NCBI GenBank assembly: GCA_963762635.1
Contig: CAVXLQ010000003.1
Span: forward strand, 620,001-684,000
Source of the DNA: Tenggerimyces sp963762635
Lineage (GTDB): Bacteria > Actinomycetota > Actinomycetes > Propionibacteriales > Actinopolymorphaceae
Direction: 5' to 3'
Length of the DNA: 64,000 bases
Shown here: positions 9,009 through 17,982 of the stretch, piece by piece
Position numbering within the stretch: position 1 is the first letter of the stretch
How the letters are laid out: the number at the start of each line of letters is the position of its first letter
Translations under genes and position numbers: made by a program
Notes under the pieces: model-generated
What the model was told of the DNA's origin: nothing
Databases searched by the model: none
The model's input: only the letters and a program-made list of their open reading frames with translations

Positions 9009-9977
9009 GTGCATGACGCCGTGACTGGGGCGCAGAGCTCGCAGGACCCGGACAGAGCTGAAGCGATCGCTCCGCCCGGTGGTACCGACGCGCCCGAGGC
9101 GGCTGCGGCGAACGGTGTCCCCGCCGCACCCGTCGCGCCCGTCGCCGACGAGGCCTTGCCGACCACGGAACGTCCCGGCCGCGACCTCGCCGCCGCCATC
9201 GGCGTGGGCAGCCTCATGGCCGGCGCGGTCATCGTCTCGCTGCTGGTCTTCAAGGTCGCGTTCGTCGTACTTGTCGTGATCATCGTCGGCATCGGCGTGG
9301 TCGAGCTGGCCCAGGCGCTCCGCCCGTCCGGCGTACGACTGCCGCTGATCCCCATGCAGGCCGGCGTGATCGGCATGATCGCGGGCGGGTACATCGGCGG
9401 AGCAGGTGTGCTCGCCGCGGCGCTCGGCCTTTGTACGTTGGTGGTCTGCTTCTGGCGCGTCACCGGACCCCGCGAGGGGTTCGTCCGCGACATCACCGCG
9501 AGCTTCTTCGTCGCGCTGTACGTACCGTTCCTCGCCGCGTTCGCGATCCTCATGCTGCGGCCCGAGGACGGCGCGTACCGCGTGCTGCTCTTCGCCGCCG
9601 TGACCGTCATGTCGGACGTCGGCGGACTCGCGGCGGGCATGCTGTTCGGGCGGCACCCGCTCGCCCCCTCGATCAGCCCGAAGAAGACCTGGGAGGGGCT
9701 GGCCGGCTCGGCGGTACTTTGCCTCGCGGTCGGTACGGTGGGCGGCTGGATCCTGTTCGACGGCCACTGGCTGGCCGGCCTCGTGCTGGGCGCGGTCGTG
9801 ACGCTGACCGCGACGCCCGGCGACCTGGTCGAGTCGGCGCTGAAGCGCGACCTCGGCATCAAGGACATGGGCCACGTCCTGCCCGGCCACGGTGGCGTGA
9901 TGGACCGGCTCGACTCGCTGCTCCCGTCGGCACTGGTGAGCTGGATCGTGCTGACGCTGATGATCCCGATCGGATGA
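9009..9977 (+). CDS. cdsA: phosphatidate cytidylyltransferase
   Basis: CDP-diacylglycerol synthase, an integral membrane enzyme making CDP-DAG from CTP and phosphatidate for phospholipid synthesis. It is 322 aa. A 55-residue Ala/Pro-rich cytoplasmic N terminus is followed by about eight hydrophobic segments. The family signature at the C terminus reads SALKRDLGIKDMGHVLPGHG and continues GVMDRLDS; SPKKTWEGLAGS is the other conserved site. The start is uncertain: GTG 9009 or GTG 9021, neither with a clear ribosome site. It ends the rpsB cluster and overlaps the next gene by ATGA. In many actinobacteria rlmN follows here, but in this genome about 11 kb intervenes. Confidence 0.93.
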   Translation: MHDAVTGAQSSQDPDRAEAIAPPGGTDAPEAAAANGVPAAPVAPVADEALPTTERPGRDLAAAIGVGSLMAGAVIVSLLVFKVAFVVLVVIIVGIGVVELAQALRPSGVRLPLIPMQAGVIGMIAGGYIGGAGVLAAALGLCTLVVCFWRVTGPREGFVRDITASFFVALYVPFLAAFAILMLRPEDGAYRVLLFAAVTVMSDVGGLAAGMLFGRHPLAPSISPKKTWEGLAGSAVLCLAVGTVGGWILFDGHWLAGLVLGAVVTLTATPGDLVESALKRDLGIKDMGHVLPGHGGVMDRLDSLLPSALVSWIVLTLMIPIG

Positions 9978-10534
9978 GGCTGCACCTCGTTCGGCACGGG
10001 CGACCGCTCATCACCGAAGGCGTGCCGAACGCGTCCTGGCCGCTCGCGCCCGAGGCCGCCGAGGGTCTGGCGTCGCTGCGTGCGTCGGGGCGGCTCCCGG
10101 CCGACGCGGCCTGGTACTCCTCGCCGGAGCCCAAGGCACTCGGCACGGCGGAGGCTCTGGCGTCCGTTCCGGTGACCGTCGTCGACGACCTTCGCGAGAT
10201 GGAACGTCCGGCCGGCCCGTGGCTCGGCGGCAAGCAGTGGCACGAGATCGTGTCGCGGTCGATGCTCGAGCCGGACGCTCCGGCGCTCCCGGGCTGGGAG
10301 ACGGGGCGCGCCACGACCGAACGGATCGTCGCAGCGGTCCGCGCGGTGCCGGCCGGGGGCGAGGTCGCGCTGGCCGGCCACGGTACGGCGTTCACGCTCC
10401 TCGTCGCCGCCCTCACCCTCGCCCCTCCCGACCTCGACGGCTGGCGCCGGATGGCCATGCCCGACCACCTGGCGTTGGACGTCACAGCCGACGGCGCCGA
10501 GGTCGCCCTCGACTGGCACGGCGACTGGGCCTAG
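9974..10534 (+). CDS. histidine phosphatase family protein
   Basis: A 186-aa protein of the phosphoglycerate-mutase-like histidine phosphatase superfamily. The N terminus MRLHLVRHGRP contains the RHG motif with the phospho-accepting His8. The second catalytic His is in ALAGHGTAF and the acidic partner lies near REMERPAG. The substrate is not deducible. The ATG overlaps the cdsA stop (ATGA), so the two are translationally coupled, although there is no obvious functional link. The next gene starts 4 bp after the stop. Confidence 0.82.
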   Translation: MRLHLVRHGRPLITEGVPNASWPLAPEAAEGLASLRASGRLPADAAWYSSPEPKALGTAEALASVPVTVVDDLREMERPAGPWLGGKQWHEIVSRSMLEPDAPALPGWETGRATTERIVAAVRAVPAGGEVALAGHGTAFTLLVAALTLAPPDLDGWRRMAMPDHLALDVTADGAEVALDWHGDWA

Positions 10535-10538
10535 GCCC

Positions 10539-11369
10539 GTGCCGAGCCTCCTGCACAGCATCGCCGTCCCCTTCCTCCGCCTCACGCGCAAGCACCGCTG
10601 GGCCTCGGTGGCCGGTCTGCACGCGGCGATCGCCAAGGCGCACGAGCCGGCGCCGCCACCCGAGGGCGCTGTGCGAGACGACTCGCTGGGCTTCCCGATC
10701 TACACGGTCACGGCGTCGTCGGGAGGCGGCTCGCATCACCTGCTGTACCTGCACGGCGGCGGGTACGTCTTCGAGATCGCCAAGCAGCACTGGACGCTGA
10801 TCACCCGCCTGGCCGAGCGCCTCGACGCCACGGTCACCGTCCCGCTGTACCCGAAGGCGCCCAAGCACACATGGCGCGACAGCCTTCCTCCCTTGGCGAA
10901 ACTCGTCACAGAATCCGTCACGGTGATGGGCGACTCCGCCGGCGGCGGCCTCGCGCTGGCGCTCGTCCACCAGGCGATCGCCGCGGGAGTCGTCCCGCGC
11001 CGGGTCGTGCTGATCGCGCCGTTCCTGGATGCCACGGTGTCGTCGCCGGAGTCCGTACGGCTCGACCGGGTCGATCCGTGGCTCGGCGTCGACGGTGGCC
11101 GCGAGGCCGGCAGGCTCTGGGCGGGGGACGACGATCCCGCACGGCCGGAGGTCAGCCCGCTGTTCGGCGACCAGGCGAACCTGCCGCCGACGCTGGTGTT
11201 CGTCGGCAGCAGGGACTGCCTCGCCCCACAGGCTCGGGACCTCGCCGAACGCGGCGGCCCGGCGGTCGAGCTCGTCGACCAGCCGGACCTCGTCCACGTC
11301 TACCCGCTGCTGCCCATCCCCGAAGCACGCGTAGCGATCGACCGGATCGTCAGCTTCGTCCGTACGTGA
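10539..11369 (+). CDS. alpha/beta hydrolase (HSL-type esterase)
   Basis: A 276-aa alpha/beta hydrolase of the hormone-sensitive-lipase group. It shows the HGGGY oxyanion motif (LYLHGGGYVFE, about residues 69-79) and the nucleophile elbow GDSAGG. The acid and His are probably in GSRDCLAP and LVHVYPLL. It probably cleaves short-chain esters; the substrate is unknown. The start is GTG 10539, 4 bp after the histidine phosphatase stop, so the two likely form one transcript with cdsA. It converges with the dehydrogenase on the other strand, and the 3' ends overlap by 20 bp. Confidence 0.8.
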   Translation: MPSLLHSIAVPFLRLTRKHRWASVAGLHAAIAKAHEPAPPPEGAVRDDSLGFPIYTVTASSGGGSHHLLYLHGGGYVFEIAKQHWTLITRLAERLDATVTVPLYPKAPKHTWRDSLPPLAKLVTESVTVMGDSAGGGLALALVHQAIAAGVVPRRVVLIAPFLDATVSSPESVRLDRVDPWLGVDGGREAGRLWAGDDDPARPEVSPLFGDQANLPPTLVFVGSRDCLAPQARDLAERGGPAVELVDQPDLVHVYPLLPIPEARVAIDRIVSFVRT

Positions 11370-12424
11370 GCGCGATCTTCATCGTGGCCTCCGGATCGGC
11401 GTCGAGCTTCGCGTACGCGGTCGGCGCGTCGGTGAACGGGACGCGCTCGGTGAGCAACTCGTCCACCCGCAGCTGGCCGCCGAACAGCAGGTCGGAAACC
11501 GTGGCGGAGATCCGCGGCCGGTTCCACCGTGGGTGGTCGCGGTGCGGGCAGCCCCAGACGCCCATGCTCGACACCAGCTGTGGTCGGTTGTGGTGCCACT
11601 CCTCGCCGAGCGCGAGGTCCGTACCAGCGTCGCCGCGGTAGTAGCCGACGCTCACCACGCGCCCGCCCACACCGACCGAGGCGATCGCGGCCTGCAGGCC
11701 CCGGTACGTTCCGGAAGTCTCGATCGCCGTATCGACCCCGACGCCGCCGTTCGCCTCCCGGACCGACCAGCCGACCGACTCCTCGACCGCTCGCGGGTCG
11801 ATCGTGGCAGTGGCGCCGAAGCGTCTCCGCCAGCTCGCGCCGGGCCGCGACCGGGTCGACGCCGATCACTCTGGTGGCGCCGTTCAGCCTTGCCAGCTGG
11901 ACGATCAGCTGTCCGATCACCCCGAGGCCCGAGACCACGACGGTGTCGCCGAGCTTGACGTTCGCGTCGTGGGTGGCGTTGAGCGCGACTCCGGCGAGGG
12001 CGAGGAACACGCCGCGCTCGGGCTTGTCGGTCGGCGGCAGCTTCGTCAGCGGTAGCTCGGCGGTCATCACCCGCTCGACGTCCACGACCAGCTCGTCGGC
12101 GTGGCCGTTGGGGGAGTGGACCAGGTCACCCACGCTCAGCGCGGTGACGTCGGGTGCGACCTCGACGATCTCGCTGACGAGCTCGTACCCGATGCCGTGC
12201 GGGTACTCGCTGCCCTTCGATCGCGGGCGGAACAGGCGGGCCTCGCGGTCGAAGTCCTTGTCGTGGAACGGCGACGTGCCGCGGTAGAGGTTCAGCTCGG
12301 TGCCGTGGCTGATTCCGCTGACGACGCTCCGCAACCGCGCCTGACCCGGCCGCAACGCCGATTGAGGCTCGAGCTCGCGAATCTCCAACGAACGTGGACC
12401 GACAAGCGTAAGGACCTGAGGCAT
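11350..12424 (-). pseudogene. MDR-family alcohol dehydrogenase, frameshifted
   Basis: A medium-chain dehydrogenase/reductase-like gene in two frames. The first part, from ATG 12424 with GGGAG upstream, carries the GroES-like half and the Rossmann motif VVSGLGVIGQLIVQLA, followed by RVIGVDPVAARRELAET. After that the frame turns to nonsense. Removing one base near 11821 restores FGATATIDPRAVEESVGW and then a normal C-terminal half (GGRVVSVGYYRGDAG, PFTDAPTAYAKLDADP). The 1075-nt span is 1 modulo 3. The classical structural-zinc cysteine cluster is absent. As given, the locus makes a truncated protein; if the extra base is an error, this is an intact oxidoreductase of about 357 aa. Confidence 0.8.
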
Positions 12425-12611
12425 CCTTGGTAGCTCCCTTCGAATGGTCCGCCCCGCGATTCGATCCTCTCCGGATTCGTCTGTTGCCGGAGGCCGGATG
12501 CCGTGGATTGGGCGGCCAGGATCGGCACCCTTCGAAGAGTAATCCACAGGCAAAAGCAAACTCCCCCGCCGGCGTGGCGGGGGAGTTCTGTGCGTCGTGA
12601 CGGTACGGTCA
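12425..12611. other. intergenic spacer
   Basis: No gene is visible. The stretch is less GC-rich than its surroundings. It holds the Lsr2 terminator at 12559-12587 and the presumed promoter of the dehydrogenase, for which I see no clear -35/-10 pair. Confidence 0.5.
12559..12587 (-). terminator. Rho-independent terminator of lsr2
   Basis: A perfect 12-bp inverted repeat (aactcccccgcc / ggcgggggagtt) with a 5-nt loop. Read leftward it is followed by tgctttt, so it looks like an intrinsic terminator 25 bp after the Lsr2 stop. Confidence 0.8.
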
Positions 12612-12953
12612 CTACTCGGCGTTGTAGGCCTCGATGATTGTCGCGGGGATTCGGCCACGGTCACTGATTTCGTATCCGTTTTCCTTGGCCCATTCCCGAA
12701 TCGCCTGAGTTTGCGCCTTGTCGGCCCTAGCCGAACGCCCACTCCCCACCCGGCGCGCGCCCCGAGCGCTCACCTTGCGTGCAGATCCCACGAAGGGAGC
12801 AAGAGCGTCCCGGAAGCGCTTCGCGTTCTTGTCCGCCAGGTCGATCTCGTACAGCACGCCATCGATGCCGAACTCGATCGTCTCGCCCTTGCCGTTCGCC
12901 ACAGTCGTACCGTCGATATCGTCGATAAGCTGGACGAGGGTACGTTGAGCCAT
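12612..12953 (-). CDS. lsr2: Lsr2 family nucleoid-associated protein
   Basis: A 113-aa Lsr2 homolog, the H-NS-like xenogeneic silencer of actinobacteria that bridges AT-rich DNA. The N-terminal oligomerisation domain (MAQRTLVQLIDDIDG, then ETIEFGIDGVLYEIDL) and the C-terminal DNA-binding domain (IREWAKENGYEISDRGRIP) are both present. The RGR at the C-terminal side is the AT-hook-like minor-groove motif. I chose ATG 12953 because it gives the family N terminus; an upstream ATG would add 14 unrelated residues. A strong terminator follows. The upstream spacer holds a plausible promoter. The genome may have a second Lsr2, which cannot be judged here. Confidence 0.95.
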   Translation of the reverse strand: MAQRTLVQLIDDIDGTTVANGKGETIEFGIDGVLYEIDLADKNAKRFRDALAPFVGSARKVSARGARRVGSGRSARADKAQTQAIREWAKENGYEISDRGRIPATIIEAYNAE

Positions 12954-12988
12954 TACCACTCCCACTTCAGTCGTGTGATGGCAAGACA

Positions 12989-13017
12989 ATAGCACTCGAT
13001 AGCGGAAATGCGATCAA
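12989..13017 (-). promoter_or_regulatory. putative lsr2 promoter
   Basis: Read leftward, TTGATC (13012-13017) and TGCTAT (12989-12994) are separated by exactly 17 bp, and the surrounding DNA is AT-richer than average. The match to sigma-A consensus is moderate. It lies about 36 bp upstream of the lsr2 ATG. Confidence 0.4.
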
Positions 13018-13024
13018 CCGGAGC

Positions 13025-13050
13025 CACATTCTCCGAGTCGGAAGAATGTG
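13025..13050 (-). terminator. hairpin after the ABC exporter genes
   Basis: CACATTCT and AGAATGTG flank a further complementary core (TCCGA/TCGGA), giving a near-continuous 12-bp stem with one bulge. It lies just past the stop of the ABC subunit at 13068 and before the lsr2 promoter. There is no T-run, so its terminator activity is an inference. Confidence 0.45.
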
Positions 13051-13067
13051 ATATCGGTCAGGTTCTA

Positions 13068-14907
13068 TTAGTCGGCGGCGGCTTCCCCTGCCAAGACGGG
13101 AACGAAGCCGGTGCCGGGGCGGTAGTTGGGCGATTGGTGCCGGAAGTACGTGTTGTAGACCTGGCAGTAGTGCCCGCCCGCCTGCATGAGGGACTGATGA
13201 GTGCCCTCCTCGACGATCCGACCGGCCTCGAGCACGATGATCCGGTCGGCGTGCTCGATGGTGGACAACCTGTGTGCGATCACGATCGACGTCCGATCGG
13301 CCAGCACGACGTCCAGACCTTCCTGGATCTGCGCCTCGGTCAACGGGTCGACGCTCGCGGTCGCCTCGTCCAGGATCACGATCGCCGGGTCCTGGATCAG
13401 CACCCGGGCCAGGGCGACCAGCTGCCGTTGCCCCATCGAGAGGGACTTGCCGTGTTCGCCGACCTCGGTCTCGAGGCCGTCGGGCAGGATCTCCAGCCAG
13501 TCGCCGCCGGCGACCTGCCGCGCGGCTATCACCACGTCCTCGTCGGTGGCGTCCGGTCGGGGATAGCGGATGTTGTCGGCCACCGTTCCCGAGAACAGGA
13601 ACGGGGACTGCGGAACGACCCCGAGCTGGCGCCGGTACTCGGCCAGGTCGAGCGACCGGATGTCCCGGCCGTCGAGCAGGATGTGGCCGCCCTGGAACTC
13701 GTAGAACCGGGTGATGAGCTTGCCCAGCGTCGACTTCCCGGCCCCGGTGTGTCCGACCAGCGCGACGGTCTCGCCCGGTCGGATGTGCACGCTGAACTCG
13801 TTCAGCACCCGCTGGTCGACCGTGTAGCCGAAGACGACCTGCCGGAACTCGATCTCGCCGCTCAGCCGGCCCACCGGCTGAGGGTCGTGCTGGATCACCC
13901 GCGGCGTCGGCGTCGACCAGTGCGAAGACCCGTTCGGCCGCCGAGAGGCCCTGCTGGAACTGCGACCAGAACGACGCGATGCTCGTCAACGGGAACCAGA
14001 ACAGCGCGACCGCCTGCAGGAACAGGTACCAGTCGCCGGCCGACAGATCGCCGCCGAGCACGGTGGTGCCGCCGACCTGAACGAGTGCGACGGTGCCGAG
14101 ACCCGCGACGATGAACAGCAGCGGGAAGATGCTGCTGAACACGAACCCCTGCCGGACCGTCACCTGGTAGCTCTGCTCGTTGATCGGGCCGAACTCTTCG
14201 TAGACGGTCTGCTCTTGGCGGAAGTTCTTCGCGACCGCGATACCGCTCATCATTTCCTGGACGTTCGCGTTCACCCTCGAAAGCGAACGCTGCGCCTTCC
14301 GGGTGGTGTCGCGGGCGATCTTCCGGAAGCCGAGCGCCATCGCCACGATGATCGGCGTGATCGCGAGCGTCAGGAGCGCGAGTCCGACGTCGCGCTGGAA
14401 CAGCAGCGCGGTGACGAAGACGAGCAACAGCACCTGGCTGAGCAGGTTCATCACCAGCGTGACGACCGTGGCGAAGTCGTCGGTGTCGGAGGTGATCCGG
14501 CTGACCACCTTGCCGGACGGCGTCTCGTCGTAGAACGACATGTCCCGCCGCATGACCGCGGCGAACGCGTCCTTCCGCAACGTGATCACGACATCGCCGA
14601 CGATCCGCGCGGTGAGTGCCTGGCGGACGAAGTTGAAGAACCAGGCGAGCATCCCGGTGACGAGAATGCTGACCACCAGGATCGTGATCGTCGACACCCC
14701 TTGCGGGCCCTCGATGTGGTCGAGTCCCCAGCTGATCAGGACCGGGAAGGCCGCCTGCATCAGTGAGGCGAGCACGATCGTCACTGCGACGAGTCCCATG
14801 CCCGCCAGGGCTGGCTTGAAGTAGCGGCCGACGCGGCGGACGAGGTCGCCGTCGCTGTACGTACGGTCGTAGTCCTCGGCGTCGAGGCCTTCCATGATGA
14901 AGCCCAT
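13068..14907 (-). pseudogene. ABC exporter half-transporter (second subunit), frameshifted
   Basis: The second half of a type IV (ABCB-like) exporter. Residues 1 to about 330, in the first frame, form the six-helix membrane domain (GMGLVAVTIVLASLMQAAF, GKVVSRITSDTDDFATV) and end in AAERVFALVDADA. Losing one base near 13902 continues into the ATPase domain: EIEFRQVVFGYTVDQ, Walker A GHTGAGKST, signature LSMGQRQL, Walker B VILDEATASVD and H-loop IAHRLST. The span of 1840 nt is 1 modulo 3. The signature is LSMGQ instead of LSGGQ. The ATG directly follows the stop of the partner gene, with GGGGAGG upstream. As given, only the membrane domain would be made. Confidence 0.82.
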
Positions 14908-16743
14908 TTAGCTGACCTCCCCACGGCTGCCGGTCGCGGTGAGTGCGGCGTCTGGTTCCTTGTAGTCGGCCTCGTCGTAGTGCGCGAAGATCCTTCGATA
15001 GAGCGAGCAACGACCGAGCAGCTCGTCGTGCGTGCCCTGGTCGATCAGCTCACCGCGGCGGATCAGCAGCACCTTGTCGGCCCAGCGGATCTGCGAAAGC
15101 CGGTGGGTGATCAGTAACGTCGTTCGCCCTTGCAGGATGCGCCGGATCGCGCGCTGGATCTCGTCCTCGGTCGCGCTGTCGATCGCACTCGTCGAGTCGT
15201 CCAGGATGAGGATGCCGGGGTCGGTCAGCAGCGCGCGGGCGATCGCGAGCCGTTGCCGCTGTCCACCGGAGAGGGTGACGCCGCGCTCGCCGATGACCGT
15301 GTCGTAGCCGTCTTCGAGCTGCTGGATGAACTCATGAGCCTGCGCGTCCTTGGCGGCGCGGACGACAGCCTCGGAATGAGCCTGCTGACCAAGGCTGAAC
15401 GCGATGTTCTCCGACACCGGGCGGGAGAACAGCACGATGTCCTGCTCGATCGTGGAGATCTGGGAGCGGAGCGAGTCCAAGTTCCACTCGCGCAGGTCGA
15501 CGCCGTCAATGAGGATCTTGCCGCCGGTGACGTCGTACGTCCGGTTGACCAGCTTCGTCATCGTGCTCTTGCCCGAACCGGTCTCACCCACGATCGCGAT
15601 CGTCTGCCCTGGCTCGGCCCTGAACGAGACGTCGTGTAACACCGGATCGCCGCCCTCGTAGGCGAACGTGACGTGCTGGAACTCGATCTCGCCCCGCACG
15701 TCCGCCCGGTGGCCGGACGGGTTCTCGTCCAGCTCGGAGTCCTCCTCCATCAGCGAGATCAGCCGTCGGGCGCTCGCGATGCCGAGCTGGATGAGGGTGA
15801 ACGTGAACGTCGAGGCGAACGTGGGCCAGCCGAGCATGCCCATCAGCCCCATGTAGGCGACCAGGTCGCCGACCGTGATCGCGCCACCGCGGTAGAGCAG
15901 GAGCCCGTGCAGCAGCGCGCCAGCGGTCGCGACCGCGAGTAGCAGGGTGGGCAGGTAGCGGGCCTGGATCACGCCCTGCTCGACGAACGAGTCGCGGTAG
16001 AGCTTCGCGTTCTTCTCGAACTTGCCGTGCTCGCGCGGCTCCATCGCGGTCACCTTGACGACCTCGATGCCGCGCACGGCCTCGGTCAGTCCCGCGTTCA
16101 GGTCGCCGAACTGCTCGCGCATCCGGGTCGAGACGGGGCCGAGCTTCTTGGTGTAGCCGCGCAGGGCGACGATGAACACGACGGCGAACGCCAGCGGCGA
16201 GAGCAGCAGCCGCCAGTCGATCAGTGCGATGAACACCAGCGGCACCAGGCCCTGCAGGATCGAGTCGAACAGCAGGTCGAAGCCGGGGGAGATCATCGAG
16301 CTGAGCTGGCGGACGTCGTTCGCCGCGCGGGCCATCAGGTCGCCGATGCGCTGCCGGTTGTGGAACGTCTGGCTCTTGCCCAGCAGGCTGATGTAGAGCT
16401 CCTCGCGGCCACCACGCTCGAACCGCTTGGCCAGCACCTCGCTGCACAGCCGGGCCCCGAGGTCGAGCGAGCCGCGGACGACCACGATGCCGAGCAGGAG
16501 CAGGACGACGGTGACGAGCATGCCGCGATCGCCGTTCAGGACGGCGTCGAACGCGGTGCCGGTCAGGCCGGGGACGGTCGAGTTGAGAACGATGAAGCCG
16601 AGCGAACCGAGCAGGGCACCGACGACGTATTTCTTGTTGCGAAGCTGATGCGACAGGACCCAGCGCAGCGGGCTCCGCCGGTCCGACCTGAACTGGTCGG
16701 CGACGGTGAACTCCGAGCGGAGCGTTGCCACGAGGGCCTCCAT
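14908..16743 (-). CDS. ABC exporter half-transporter (first subunit)
   Basis: An intact 611-aa ABC transporter with a fused membrane domain (about residues 25-320) and ATPase domain (350-590). Motifs are Walker A GETGSGKST, signature LSGGQRQRL, Walker B ILILDDSTSAID and H-loop ITHRLSQ. The catalytic Glu after Walker B is Asp (LDDS), which marks a degenerate site. Together with LSMGQ in the partner this fits an asymmetric heterodimer of the TM287/288 or BmrCD type. The substrate is unknown; drugs or lipids are typical. The start may be GTG 16731 rather than ATG 16743, because GGAGG lies 5 bp before that GTG and no ribosome site precedes the ATG. Confidence 0.9.
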   Translation of the reverse strand: MEALVATLRSEFTVADQFRSDRRSPLRWVLSHQLRNKKYVVGALLGSLGFIVLNSTVPGLTGTAFDAVLNGDRGMLVTVVLLLLGIVVVRGSLDLGARLCSEVLAKRFERGGREELYISLLGKSQTFHNRQRIGDLMARAANDVRQLSSMISPGFDLLFDSILQGLVPLVFIALIDWRLLLSPLAFAVVFIVALRGYTKKLGPVSTRMREQFGDLNAGLTEAVRGIEVVKVTAMEPREHGKFEKNAKLYRDSFVEQGVIQARYLPTLLLAVATAGALLHGLLLYRGGAITVGDLVAYMGLMGMLGWPTFASTFTFTLIQLGIASARRLISLMEEDSELDENPSGHRADVRGEIEFQHVTFAYEGGDPVLHDVSFRAEPGQTIAIVGETGSGKSTMTKLVNRTYDVTGGKILIDGVDLREWNLDSLRSQISTIEQDIVLFSRPVSENIAFSLGQQAHSEAVVRAAKDAQAHEFIQQLEDGYDTVIGERGVTLSGGQRQRLAIARALLTDPGILILDDSTSAIDSATEDEIQRAIRRILQGRTTLLITHRLSQIRWADKVLLIRRGELIDQGTHDELLGRCSLYRRIFAHYDEADYKEPDAALTATGSRGEVS

Positions 16744-16943
16744 TGGTGGTTGAGCTGGCGAAGCGCACGATGCCAGACCCCACCGACATGTGCCCTGCGG
16801 AACGATCTTCGAGTCGGTCCGACCTTGGTTGTAGCACGTCTACGGCCCCTATTTTCAAGGGGTTTCTTCAGTGTTTCTCACGTTGGCGCAACGTCGCGGG
16901 GCACGCATCGGGCACCTGCACGACGTGAGGTAGGTCGATGGTC
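16744..16943. promoter_or_regulatory. spacer with putative promoter of the ABC exporter operon
   Basis: Reading leftward, TTGAAA (16853-16858) and GCTACA (16830-16835) are 17 bp apart and could drive the ABC genes with a leader of roughly 80 nt. A short inverted repeat ACGTTG-GCG-CAACGT lies at 16880-16894 just upstream and might be an operator. I see no gene here. Confidence 0.4.
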
Positions 16944-17363
16944 CTAGGCCTCGCCCGCCCAGCCGGTCCAGCGCTCGACGGCCACCTGGATGACGGGTCC
17001 GGACGGGCGGATCTCGGCGTACTGGGGGTACTTCGCGACCAACCGGTCGACCGGCTCCCCGCGCTCGGCCGGGTCCGTCAGGACCCGGGCGGTACCTTCC
17101 GCGCGGGCCCACCACAGCCGCGACCAGTCCTCGTCGTAGTGGTCGACGAGCAGGCTGACCTGCGGGTTCGCCTCGATGTGCGTCAGTCTGGCCAGCTGCT
17201 GGGTGGACTTCGGCTTGTGGTCGACCGCGGTCACCACCACGTCGCCGGTGAGGGCGAACGTGACCACCACGACGTGCGGACGGCCTCGCTCGTCCACAGT
17301 CGCGAGATGGGCCGTTCGCCCTGAGCTGAATCGCCTTCGGACGTCGTCGACAGGAAGCCGCAC
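16944..17363 (-). CDS. PPOX-class F420-dependent oxidoreductase-like protein
   Basis: A 139-aa split-barrel flavin/F420-binding protein of the pyridoxamine-5'-phosphate-oxidase-like class. The N terminus VRLPVDDVRRRFSSGRTAHL, the strand HVVVVTFALTGDVVVTAVD and the HKPKSTQQLARLTHIEANP segment fit the TIGR03668-like F420 group. I chose GTG 17363 because the family starts there; the open frame extends 25 residues further into the neighbouring remnant. The substrate is unknown. The stop of the upstream remnant lies 7 bp before the start. Confidence 0.82.
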   Translation of the reverse strand: MRLPVDDVRRRFSSGRTAHLATVDERGRPHVVVVTFALTGDVVVTAVDHKPKSTQQLARLTHIEANPQVSLLVDHYDEDWSRLWWARAEGTARVLTDPAERGEPVDRLVAKYPQYAEIRPSGPVIQVAVERWTGWAGEA

Positions 17364-17370
17364 CCGCCGA

Positions 17371-17877
17371 TCATCGCGGGTCGAGCGCGATGTCGTCGAG
17401 TTGGACCCAGCAGTCGGCGCCCGGCGCCCAGAAACCACCGAAGACGGTCACGGTGGTGTTCGTGCCCGAGGCGAAGTCCTTGTTGCCGGGCCTCAGCGCT
17501 CCACGGCGCCGCGACCGTACTACCGGGCTGACGCTCGAAGCCGCCGTCGGCGCGACGAGGCCGCCGCGGTAGACCTCGAGCTCGGCGATCGAGATGGACG
17601 TCCTCGTCCCGCCTGGCTGGCCTGTGATGCGGACGCCATCGCCGTCGGTCGGGTCGAAGCTGAGCACGAACGTCTTGTTCGGCCCGGCGGCGTTGCTGGT
17701 CGGGTTGTCAGGCGTGACACGGAGGCCGGTGACCGGCACGATGCTGCCGAGGGGCGAGACCGCCAGTGAAGCGATCAGGGCGATCAGGCTGTGCCGCGGA
17801 GACGATGCGTACGCCCGACAGGCCCGACGCGCCGTCGACATTTGACAAAAGAAGAGCGAGAAATCGATTGCTCGCAC
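17371..17877 (-). pseudogene. decayed C-terminal remnant of a CBM/discoidin carbohydrate-active protein
   Basis: The open frame has two pieces of a secreted CAZyme tail. One is the end of a discoidin-like module (VTPDNPTSNAAGPNKTF, GVRITGQPGGTRTSISIAEL, EVYRGG). The other is the end of a CBM-like module (NTTVTVFGGFWAPGADCWVQ, then LDDIALDPR). Between them the start of the second module (GGFERQPGSTVAAPWSAE) is in a different frame and its middle is missing. The frame also lacks any catalytic domain. I read it as the 3' remnant of a glycosidase gene after internal deletion. Its 5' end runs into the LacI operator region, so the upstream coding part is gone. Which hydrolase it was cannot be told. 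Confidence 0.6.
17856..17875. promoter_or_regulatory. LacI-family operator candidate
   Basis: The 20 bases GCGAGAAATCGATTGCTCGC form a near-perfect palindrome (two positions break it) centred on AATCGATT. LacI-family operators typically have a central CG with A/T-rich flanks. It lies 107 bp upstream of the lacI-type gene, with TTGACA at 17842-17847 nearby, so autoregulation and control of the former divergent gene are plausible. Confidence 0.5.
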
Positions 17878-17982
17878 GCTACGATGTGTTCGGGCGTGGT
17901 GTCAACGGCTCATCGCGGCCGCTTGCTGCAAGCTAATCCCGGCAGCACGGCTAGGTGAGCTGGGCGAGGAGACAGAGGTTCC

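Noticed and set aside
16880..16894. ACGTTG-GCG-CAACGT as a confirmed operator
   Set aside because: Six-base arms occur often by chance in this GC-rich DNA and no cognate regulator is adjacent; mentioned only in the spacer note.
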